Positions 45,901 to 57,900 of a stretch of DNA of 60,000 nt are shown here, piece by piece. The position numbers were made by a program, and so were the translations under genes. The stretch's first letter is position 1; each line of letters opens with the position of its first letter. This DNA is from Hydractinia symbiolongicarpus. Lineage: Eukaryota; Cnidaria; Hydrozoa; Anthoathecata; Hydractiniidae. The stretch spans positions 20,772,501 through 20,832,500 of the forward strand of contig NC_079880.1 of assembly GCF_029227915.1 (NCBI RefSeq), in the 5' to 3' direction. The notes under the pieces were generated by a model that saw only the letters and a program-made list of their open reading frames with translations, was not told the DNA's origin and did not search any database.

Positions 45901-48900
45901 CGTTATTGTTTGTGATAATTTTCAAATCTCCTCAAGAAAATCATTATCTCCCTTATCCAAAACCCGTGTTATTGATGTAAACATTTAAATATTGTTAGTT
46001 AGTGAGGTTTTAGGAGTGAAAGAAGTCGAAATGGAAGTAATAAATAAGGATACAGATTTAGATATAATTTTAAGCTCTACAGATCTTGGGCCTAGCTTTT
46101 CTCAAAGCTCTTGTGTGGTACCAAGACCTGTTTTTAAAGAATTAACAAATGCCGAGAGGGACGAAGAAGTGGAGGAAAGAACACACGAAGATATAAGTCA
46201 ATGGTCAACTGATCTTGCAGCTATGCCTTCGATCACCCAGGAGAAAATTCACCAATATTTAGTTCTTGGAAATAGCTGTGATAGCAAGCCGAAGGGTGCT
46301 ACAAAGCATAAAATTCTTGGATACCAACTATTCAAGGAGAGCTACGTGAAGAAAGTGAGAGTTAAAAGTAATGTTATGGCTGAAAAATTAACTTTTCTTG
46401 TGAAATGTTTTGTAGCTGCTTCCATGAAAAGAGAAAAATATTCTGTTTATGTCCACCTGTGTCAAAGAAGTGGTGATATTTTGTATGCGAAATGTTTATG
46501 TAAAGCTGGAGCAGGAGGATGCTGTAAGCATGTCGCAGCAGTTCTATTTCAATTGGTTGAATACAAACAGTTGGACTTAAAAATTGTCCCTGATGACAAG
46601 ACATGCACAGATTTGTTACAAAAATGGCATGTACCTGGAGAAAGTGCAAATTCTGCACCAATAAAATTTTCTGCAATGGCATTCGAGAAAGCAGACCTTA
46701 CGAAAGACACAAATGAAAGTCGCAAAAGTTGGTCACAGGAAATAGAAAATTTTGTTCTACACCACTTTTTGCACATGAGCCCTCAACCGAAAAAGTCAAA
46801 AAATTAGCGACAGACTTATTTGAAATAGGGCAAGGAACTTCAATGGCATATTTATTACAAGGAAATGACTATAAACCATCATCATTTTATTAATTAATTT
46901 ATAAGATTCGAATCCGGTATAAAACTTAAAGTGTGCTTCATTGTGTTTAAACCGGTCAATTGAAAATGCTATGTCACTTATAGTGGCTTGTTGTTTTTCA
47001 ATAGTTTGATCAAGTTCCTTTTCATGAATTCTCATACAACTAATTTCGGCTCTCAATTTTTCCAACTCTTGTTTTAACTCTTCCTCCACAGATAATTCTG
47101 CAGCAATGTCATTTGTCGTAGCCCTCACAGGAGAAAATAGTTGCAATTTACAGTTTGTACTGTTGAGAGTTTTTCTTGGTTTGCTAGCTGTTGGTTTGAT
47201 AGTTTTTGGGACTATTGTGGGAACATTGTTCATATATGTCTTCTTTCCACCAGTGAAATGAACAGAGCAAACTCTATGCGATGTAGAAGGTACAAAATCC
47301 TTTCTACTGATCATAAAAAGCCATTTCTTTCGAAGCTCTGAGTCTTTAGGAATGACATAAAAAGATAAGTCTGGATTCTTCTTTGAGTTGTTTTGACAGA
47401 GAGGTACACAGCAAGTTATCCCTCCTCCTTTACTTTTAGCTTGCAATAAAAAGCTTGAACTTGATGAAAAGTTTGAGCCAATGCTTGCAGGAGAGCCCAA
47501 GTTTTGAAAAAAACTGTTGTCTTGATTAGAATTTTGTATATCGCTTTGGTTTTGAGTAGAATTAAGGATGAAGTGTACTTGTTCGGCCATTTTTGTTACT
47601 ACGAATGGTTTGTTTACGTTTTCGCGGAATACAACTACCATAATGCATTGCGAATTAGCCGTATAGAGGGAACGGGGAATTGACAACGGTTTATTATCTC
47701 TGTTGTACTTATTTTCAATATCAAAAGTTTATTTGCTTCTGGTTTTAACTTTGCTTTTCAATAAATCGCTTTCTTAGTCTTTGCAGATTGCTCCTCGTTA
47801 ACTGTATTATTATAACTGTCCACATCATAACAAATAGAAACGTTCGCTTTCCTTTGTTTTTTCTTTCTTAAGGAAAGTCCATATAAAGTTTACATGTTAC
47901 ATTGCGTTGTAACAGCTTGTTCTTATGTTGTCACGTGGTATACGTTTACATAAAACATGATCACACGGAGAGAATGTTAGAAAAAGTGCGCAAAGAATTT
48001 AGCACAACTTATTTTCCTCATGAAAGCACTTGCAGCAAGGTTTTTAGCGTGGATTTTCGTTTAGATGACAATTTGCAACGAGTTTTTGTTTTTACTATAT
48101 CGCAAGTATTACTACATGAGAAAAAGCATGAAAAATTATCTTATTCGCTCCTAAACTTTTTTTGTGCTTTTAAAAAAAAACTACAGCCATAAATGTATGC
48201 TGTTTTTAGCTTCTGTACTTGTTTATACAAAATTGTTGTTTTAAAATTAAACTGTAAAATAAACTTTGAGAAAATAAATTCCTCAAAATCTAGAAGCATG
48301 CAGAAATTTTTAATTTAAATTTAGACACGTGGTTTTTATTAGGGACCCTCTTGATTAAGAACAAGATAAACCATGATCTTTCAGGGCAAACTTAAGAGCC
48401 ATTTTCTGTAACAGTCAGTAAGGTTTCCAAAATTACTAGATTTTTAAAGATACTATGGTTTTCTTTCTGCAAGAAAGAGGGGCTACACATTTCCTAGTAA
48501 CAGCTATAAATAAAGATATGACATTTCTTGTGAGGCTCTAAATGCCAAAATTATGACATTTTCGTATCATTTTTTTGTAAATTTAAGGTTGCTTTGAGCA
48601 ATATTATCTAGCTAGCATGACTAGATCACATGGATTTTCTTATTCCTTTGTGAATTACTCACCTTGGATTAAACATTTTCAAATATCGTGTAGTTTAAAA
48701 ATGTTGCCCATTCTGAAAAAAGGACTGGAACTAGTTACCTAAACTGTTTTTTCGCCAGTTTGAAGGTCATTGATGAAAAGCACATGATTTCAACGCTTAG
48801 TTTAATGTTTTTTTGTACAAAATTAAGCACTTTACCCAATGCCAATTAGATTCCAACATTGCTGTATAAGGTGTAACCAAATTTGGGCCTCAAAAGTAGG

Positions 48901-51900
48901 GAAAATTGGTCAATTGGAAAAAAGGTCTGAGAGGTGCTTTCACGCTAAAATTTTTAGCTAAAAAATTCTGCAAAACTGGTACACGATCCATAGAATTTAT
49001 GGACTATAACAGAATCCGTATGAAATCAAAGTGGATGCAAACTTATTTTATGATTTATATAATTTCAAACATGGAACCCAGAAATTCGTTAAAAAATGGC
49101 CCAAAAAGGCCCCCAAAGAACAAATATTCAAACGACCATAAATCTTAACCGATAACCGAAATCAAACAAAATTTTCAAAAAATTCCTAAAACCATAGTAT
49201 CTCTAACGTAAGTAAAAATCTAGCAATTTTGGAAACCTCACTTCCTTTCCTTATGAGTATTGCCTGATTCTTACAGAAAATGGATCTTAAGTTGACCATA
49301 AACATAATCACAAGAAGAAGACTGCTGTAAATGAATGCTCTCGAAGCCACCACATAAGCAACAGCGCTATTTACGACAAAACTTCTTTACGCTCTGATAA
49401 TTTCATCACCCTCGATAATGAACTGGGTTGAGTGTGAGGTTGACAATTTCTAGTAGGGATATTTAATGTACATGCAAGGAAATCGACTGAGGGGGCACAA
49501 CAAGACGCTTGATTTTGATGTTTGTGAAAACAAGACATAACCCACAACGTTAGAAACATGAGCAATGGTTAAGTTGTGGCTACAAACAACATACCTGAAA
49601 ACAATATAAGTGCTATTTCATCACCTTCTTCTTCGATCAGAGAAATTATATCTTCGTTTCTTAGCAGAACTTCACCCTTAGTAAAACAAGCAAAAAATAC
49701 ACTTCATATCTTGTCCTTTGTTGATATCATTTGACTCGATTTGTTACGGTTCGAGATTAACAAAATAAAATTATTTGCAGTTCGAGTTAAAACAAGATAC
49801 TTATTTTCTAGATAATCTCTAGATAAACACATATTTACCAGATAATCAAAAAAAGTCCTGAAAAATTTGAATTGCCTGAATATTCATTAGCCAAAGGATT
49901 ACTCATCATACACTCATTGCGACTACAAAATAATTACATTTGATTTTCACTAAGGTAAGCCATTATCACTAATTAAAATCATTTAGGCTACAGAAATACT
50001 GTGGTGCCATAATAATCGAAAAAATTGTATAGTCCAGAAGTCTCCCACACAACACAGCAGGCAATAAGTCAGCCCTGCCCTCAGTTTAGTGAGAAGAGAT
50101 GTTCTGTGAAGACTCTAACAATTGCTTCATGTTAAACTTTGCCCGTGACAAGCGTTTTCGAAGCATGTCACTGGCGACTTCTGCGATACACAACCTAATG
50201 GTGCCCTAACCTAACGAGTGCATCTCGAAAAGCCAGTTGGTAGTGAGCTATTAACCTAACAAAGTCAAAGACTTGTACTCCATTGCCATTTGTCATTGTC
50301 TTAGGAGATCAATGCATCAAATTTATGAGAGGTCTAGCCCTAAAAAAAGGTGAATGACGAAAGTTATTGCCAGCTGAAAAATTTCACTACAAAAAAATAT
50401 TGCCGACACAATGCCGACTTAAATCAGTTGAAATGTATCTCACGTCTCAGTTTTATTGCAGACGTACAAAAATTCTAATTTCAAGGGCTGGTTTTATATT
50501 TTAATCGTTGAAAACAATTTGAATTCAATCTGAATTTAATAATGAGACCTTTTATCATGCTGAGAGAAAAAGCTGTTCCAGGGGCATTTTGAATCTTTTC
50601 CTAGGATGTCAGGATAGTCCTTCGTTTCGAAGACTCTTAAAAAAAGGCTTAACAGCCATAATAGTGTATTTCTAGCTAACACCCTGTTAAGATGGCTACA
50701 GATTTAGGAAGTTAAAGAATTTAAAAATGTCAATAAAAAAATTTACTAATTCAAATCACAGTGAAATAATGTTTAAAATCAAAACCATATACTTGCAATT
50801 GTTTCTCAATTGACAAAAAATAGCAAAATAAAGCTGAAATTTGGAACATTAGCCTACCATCAAAAATACCTTCGAAATAGTTAAACAATAGCATGGTAAT
50901 TTTGTGTTAAAAAAATATTGATTGTTCCTAGTGCATTCATGTCTTGACAACAAAATATGTGAATTTGATCAAATTTGAAAAAAAAATTTGCAAAATCTAC
51001 AAAATTTCTTGATTGGGGTGATTGGAAAGACCTCTTGGGTAAAACAACGCAATCTTACAGGAAAAAAAAGTCGAAAAACAATGTATACAGGTAAAACCCA
51101 CCTCTCTTGGTTTTGCTAAAATTAAGGAGTTCTTTGGATCAAATCCATGGAATTTAATCTGTGATTCGACGGCTGCCTAAAAAAATCATTTTTAGGTTTA
51201 AGCTGTTATTTCAGGGTTGTCATTTTAAGAATACAATGATTCGTTATCTAGAGTATATCGAAACGTTAGTGTCTAAAACAGCAAAGTCCTGGAAAACAAA
51301 ACCCTTTTAAAGCATTGAGTAACCTGAAAAAATGTTTGAAACAATTTTCAAATATTCTTTTTTACGTTCAAAACACATTGTAACCAAAGACATACTTACA
51401 TGATCTGAAGGAAAAGCATTACTTTCGATAAGAATTTTATGACGGCTTTCAGTTGGATCATAAAACGCTGCCTGAAAAAAAAAACATATTGTATGGGTAA
51501 TCATTGTTGGAGACTGATTTCTAATTCAAACAGTTTCCCATTAGTCAGGAATATTCACTTAGCCTGGCTGGCTATTGTGGAAAGTCTAGAAACTGGGTTC
51601 ATTATCATCATCAGCTTAACATCTGTTTTTCATGCTGGCATGTGTTGGTTAGAATACTCAAGTCTTCTCTGGGCTTTGCCCCGGGAACTATCAAGTCTCT
51701 ACAATTACTTAGTTGCAAAACATACATAAACTTTGTATACTTACCATCATAAAATGTAGATTTACCGACAGTGTGTTCATGATCACAACTTCAATTGGTT
51801 TTGCTCCTAGAAAAAAAATAATTAAAAAAAAACGTTTCGGCGGGTGAATAAGTATTATAAATTAATTGTAGAATAAATTGACAACCAAATTTTATTCTAA

Positions 51901-54900
51901 ATGCATCATTATTAGTAAGTTTAGACAGAAATATATACATGTCCTCGCTGTGGAAAAAGCCTTCACACAACTAAGCTTTACACAACCACAAAAAATTTAT
52001 TACCTATCAATTTAGCACTCTGGTCAATGACGAATTCTGCAATATGTTGATACGGTCGTTTCCCAGTATAGTGTCCTTGAACCCCACTATAATTTTAATG
52101 TAAAATGTGTCATCATCATTCTTGGCTTAACGTCCGTTTTCCATACTAGCATGGGTTGGAAGGGGTATAATAATGACCCTCTTCCAATCTGATCTAAACT
52201 GTGTTAGATCTAAACTCAACTTCCTCTCTATCAAGTCTGTCCTTATAACCTCCTGCCAAGTCTTTCTCAGTCTGCCTCTGGGGTGTGCCCCAGGAACTTA
52301 CCCAATTATCCCCCTCCATTCTTTCCAAGTGCCCCAGCCAATTCAATCTTCTTATCTGGAAAACATCTTTAATTCTACGGATACTTAGCCTGCTTCTTAG
52401 CTCATCTGATCTCTTTCTGTCTCTCAGACTGGCGTTACACATCCACCTAACCATTCTCATATCATTCCTTTCTAAACGGTCAAGATCTTCCTGTTTACTG
52501 CCCATGTCTCACTACAGTACAACATAACACTTCTTACACAGGCCTCATACAACTTACCTTTTAACTCAATTGACAAGACTCTGCTAGTCGACAAAGGAAG
52601 TAACTCTTTGAACTTTTTCCAAGCAGAACCTATCCTGCAAATAACACTTCTTCCAACACCCCCTTCACTGCCCAACATATCACCTAAGTAACAGAAGATC
52701 TCAACTATCTTTAACGAGCCACTGTTGTACATCATTGAAGCTGGAAATACTTCATTCTCTATAATCTCACCTTTGCAACGCTTACATAAAAACTGAATGT
52801 CAGATCTTAACCTTCCACCAATACTACTGCACTTCTTATGTACCCAATGCTTGCAAGTCTGACAAAAAATTGAGTTACTACCAACCCCTTTCCTGCAAAC
52901 TCCACAAGGCCACTTTCCAACTACAAGGTCACACTTGGTTGCAATGCTACTAATCATGACTTTAGACTTTGCTGTGTTCACCCTTAGCCCTTTCTCTTCT
53001 AGTCCTTTCTTCCACTTCTCAAACTTTTCAACTCATTCTTCCATGGACTGTTATATTTAAAAAGTTGTGTTTGTCCAAATGTTTATCATTGTTTCTTTTA
53101 GTTTGCTATTACAGAACCCTTCCCTTAACATACTTTTTGCATGCCCTACTAACCAGGCTAGTAACCAGCCAGCATAGCTAGCTGCCAGCAAATAGCCAAC
53201 TAGGCTATAACCTTTACCTTTGACGTCTCCCTTTCTTAACAAATTAAAATTAAATATTGTAAATGCTTGACTGATGCTAGAAGTACTCCAGGAAGTTTTT
53301 CTAGAGATATTGACTTTGGGGAGGGAGAGTGAGGGGATAGTAAAGAGATTTAGCAGTGATAATCTGCTGCACTGTATACTGACTAATGATATTGTCATTA
53401 TAGTGTAATGTAAACAATATTGTGTTTAGCCATCTGAATTCCAAGTGTAAACAAGCTTAATTTTTAGCAAAATCCAAGTTTAAATGTTTTAGAAACCAGG
53501 TCTTTGTGCATTTTTTGTTTGTTTGTTTATATATACATAAAATATTAAAATTTAATCTTGCAGAATTGTTTAAATTGTTTATTTGCAGAAAATAACCTTC
53601 CTAGAATTCTTCCACATTTTTTGTCTCTGATTAAAGTTTTTTGTGGATAAAATTTTAAGGTTGTAAAAAAATTTATTCTGGGTAGTACGTAAGAACCATT
53701 CAAGTAATCATTTTGTGTTTTTTTCAAAAACAAATCAAAACCGTACAGTATTTTCCGGTATATAACCCGCACATTGTAAACCCGCAGTTCAGCTTTTTTA
53801 GGGAGTTATAAACTAGATGCTATCAGATAGCCAGCACCTTCGTATAACCTGCAAAAAATTTCAATCAATGTGTTTTACTTACCCAGACCTTTGCATAACC
53901 CCCATTGTGTTAAGAAAAAATTCAGCGTCATTTTATAAATATGTGCGTGTATTCTGTGTCATTTTTTTTTATGCTGTAGACAAGTGGGGGACGTTTCAAC
54001 TTGTGAACCCCAAACACGAGTGTCTGAACTAGCAACTCTCTGTCTTAACTTCCTTGTCTCCGATTGCCGAAATAATAATGAATTTAAAATTCATTCGAAC
54101 AAGTCGATCTTCAGCTAATGCCGACATCACTAAATCAGACAATGCTATTTTCTTTTTATTTGTAGACATTAGTTTCAGCCTATAATAATCCTTGCTTCCA
54201 AGGTAGATAACACTAGGTTGAGGATGGCTAGTGTAAATGTTGGTACTCTGAGAGGTAGAGCAGGTGAACGTAGATCTGTTGATATGTGTTGTGTTCAGGA
54301 AGTCAGTTGAAGAGGAGCTTCAGTGAGATTTGTGGAAGGTAGGAGGGCAAGGTATAAGCTTTTTTGGATTGGTAATAGTGATGGATATGGAGGAGTTGGC
54401 ATATTCGTTGCAGAGAAGTGGGTAGAAAAAGTAATAGATGTTATGCGTGTTAATAGTCGTATTATAGTGATAAAGTTTTTGATAGGTAATAGGATTCTCA
54501 CTTTTCTGTCAGTTTATGCTCCACAGTGTGGACTCAGTGAGGAAGATAAAGATAAGTTTTATGATGAGTTAATAGCAGTCACATCAAAGTTTGGAGACAC
54601 TGAACTTGTCATGGTGGGCGGCGACTTTAATGGTCATGTTGGGAAGTCATCTCAAGGTTATAGAGGTGTGCATGGAGGCTATGGATTTGGGAGCAGAAAT
54701 AAGGAAGGGGAGAGATTGCTTGAGTTTGGAATGGCAACGGACATGGTGGTTTGCAACACATCATTCGGTAAGAGACAGAGTAGGCTGATAACATATGAGT
54801 CAGGTGGTTGTAAGACACAGATAGATTACTTCCTGGTTAGAAAGTCAGACAAGAAAGTGGTGAAGGACGTGAAAGTTATATCGGGGGAAGAGTGTGTTTA

Positions 54901-57900
54901 CCAGCATAGGTTGCTGGTTTGTGATATTATCTTGAAGAGTGTTAAAGAAGCGAAGGGAAAGTACAGGCCCCGTCGAAAAGTCTGGAAGCTGAAGGAAGAG
55001 ATTGTAGCAAGACAATTTAGTGCAAAAGTTCAGCAGTTAGCCTACAATAGTCAATGTGATAGTGACAATGTTAAAAGTACTTGGACTACTTTGAAGAATT
55101 GTCTTCTAGAAGCTTCTGATGATACCTGTGGGTGGACGAAAGGACTTGCAAGACATAGACAGACCTGGTGGTGGAATAATGAGGTTGACCAGTGTATAAA
55201 GGAACAGAGGAAACTTTGGAAAGAGTGGAAGTCAGGTGGTAGTAAAAATATTTACTTAGAAGCTAAGCGTCGTGCTCGTACAGCAGTGTATAAGGCAAAA
55301 TCAGAAGCAGAGAGAAACAGATTTGCAGATGTGTTAAGAAGGGAAGACCAGTGCAATGAGGTATTCAAGATAGCAAAGAAAATGAAGAAGACTAATCAAG
55401 ATGTTGTAGGTGAGAAGTGTATACGTAATGATGAAGGTGTTTTGGCTAGCACAGAGGAGGAGAAAAGGGTAGCTTGGAAGAATCATTATCAGAGGTTGCT
55501 TAACACTGAGTTTGATTGGGACGAGGATAATTTGTCTGCTGATGATGTTGTAGAAGGGCCAGCTATGCAGATCAAGACGAAATGGGTAGTGGAGGCTATT
55601 AGGAAATTGAAGATTGGCAAGGCTGCAGGAGTATCAGGTATTGTTGCAGAGATGGTAAAAGCATCTGGATATATTGGAGTTGAGCTTATTACAAGTCTTG
55701 CTAACCAGATTATAAAGGATGGTGCTATTCCGAGTGAGTGGCAGTCGAGTGTAATAGTGAATTGTTTCAAGGGCAAGGGTGATGCATTAGAAAGGGGTAA
55801 CTATAGAGGTTTGAAGTTGGTTGATCAAGTAATGAAAGTTATTGAAAGAGTGATTGATAAGTTACTTAGAGAAAGAATTGATATAGATAAGATGCAATTT
55901 GGTTTTGTTCCAGGGCGTGGCACTACAGATGCAATATTTTTACTCAGACAGCTTCAGGAAAAGTATTTAGGAAAGAGAAAGAATCTCTATTTTTTCCTTT
56001 GTAGATTTAGAGAAAGCTTTTGATAGAGTGCCACGTAAATTTATTTGGTGGGCTATGAGAAAATTAGGTGTGGATGAGTTGCTAGTTACGATGGTACAGT
56101 CTATGTACAGCAATGCTAGAAGTCGTGTCAGGATTAACGATTCACTTAGTGATGAATTTAGTGTAAATGTTGGTGTACATCAGGGTTCTGTACTTAGTCC
56201 TTTGTTGTTTATTCTAGTCTTAGAAGCGCTGTCGATGGAGTTCAGAACAGGTTGTCCATGGGAGTTATTGTATGCAGATGATTTGGTTCTCATAGCAGAG
56301 TCGATGGAAGAATTAGTTAAAAAGTTTGAGAAGTGGAAGAAAGGACTAGGAGAGAAAGGGCTAAAGGTAAACACAGCAAAGTCTAAAGTCATGATTAGTA
56401 GCATTGCAGCCAAGTGTGACCTTGTAGTTGGAAAGTGGCCTTGTGGAGTTTGCAGGAAAGGGGTTGGTAGTAACTCAATTTTTTGTCAGACTTGCAAGCA
56501 TTGGGTACATAAGAAGTGCAGTAGTATTAGTGGAAGGTTAAGAGCTGACATACAGTTTGTATGCAAGCGTTGCAAAGGTGAGATTATAGAGAATGAAGTA
56601 TTTCCAGCTTTAATGATGTACAACAGTGGCTCGTTAGAGATAGTTGAGAACTTCTGTTACTTAGGTGATATGTTGGGCAGTGAAGGGGGTGTTGGTAGAA
56701 GTGTTACTTGCAGGATAGGTTCTGCTTGGAAAAAGTTCAGAGTTACTTCCTTTGTTGACTAGCAGAGTCTTGTCAATTGAGTTAAAAGGTAAGTTGTATG
56801 AGGCCTGTGTAAGAAGTGTTATGTTGTACGGTAGTGAGACATGGGCAGTGAAGCAGGAAGATCTTGACCGTTTAGAAAGGAATGATATGAGAATGGTTAG
56901 GTGGATGTGTAACGCCAGTCTGAGAGACAGAAAGAGTTCAGATGAGCTAAGAAGCAGGCTAAGTCTCCGTAGAATTAAAGATGTTATCCAGATAAGAAGA
57001 TTGAACTGGCTGGGGCACTTGGAAAGAATGGAGGAGGATAATTGGGTAAGAAAGTGTAGAGACTTGATAGTTCCTGGGGCAAAGCCCAGAGGCAGACCAA
57101 GAAAGACTTGGCAGGAGGTTATAAGGACAGACTTGATACAGAGGAAGTTGAGTTTAGATCTAACACAGTCTAGATCAGATTGGAAGAGGGTCATTAATAT
57201 ACCCCGTCCAACCTATGCTAGCATGGAAAACGGACGTTAAGCCGAGAATGATGATAATGATGATGATTCCTGTGATTTAACAAACAAACAAATAAAAAAA
57301 CATGCTATCCAGTTATAAACCTAAAATAAAATCTCTGTTTTTTTATGTATATTTAAGTTTTTTGGCATAAAAATAAACAACATAATAATTATCGCGGATT
57401 GCCTGTAACAGCGATGAACGGAACGTTCTTTTCTAATGTTTATATAATTTTGTTATCCTTTTATATCTCAGCAATCACAGTGTGGATGACAAAATGAATG
57501 GCCGCAATGAGGAGGAGATAGTTGCGTGTGTCTTAATAATTGTATTTTATATTTATTTTTAATATTTTCATTGGCCACTTGTTGCTTGAAGGTAGCGAAG
57601 ATAAAAAAGAAAATTATTATCTATACTTTAATTTTAACATTTTTCAATATTTTTACCAGCAATTAATAATTAAGTCCTGGGCACTAGGTTGCGAAATACC
57701 TGCTAATTAAACCTAAAAATGATACTATTACCGGAAGCAAATCATTTCAATGTGCTCAATGTGATTGCAAAGATATAAATAGATTAGAATTACATTATCT
57801 CCAGAATTGTGTTTCAGAGAGAGCTCGTAATATTAGCATTGGCAAGCAATAGAAAGTTAAAACAATTTCACTATGTGAAAAAAAGTAAAGCATGTATATG

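Larger units (their letters stand above)
45770..47678. mobile_element. Internally deleted THAP/SWIM DNA transposon (ISL2EU-like)
   Basis: Perfect 52-bp terminal inverted repeats (45770-45821 and 47627-47678), starting TCCCCGTTCCCTCTATACGG, with AT on both sides as a likely 2-bp target duplication. Two convergent frames lie inside: a SWIM zinc-finger protein on + and a THAP protein on -. As I recall, ISL2EU elements carry a THAP transposase and a YqaJ nuclease, and SWIM domains accompany YqaJ in cnidarian proteins. Here both frames stop where their catalytic parts should begin, and they overlap, so a central deletion probably removed both. Identical ends indicate youth. It sits in a KYNU intron. 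Confidence 0.75.
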
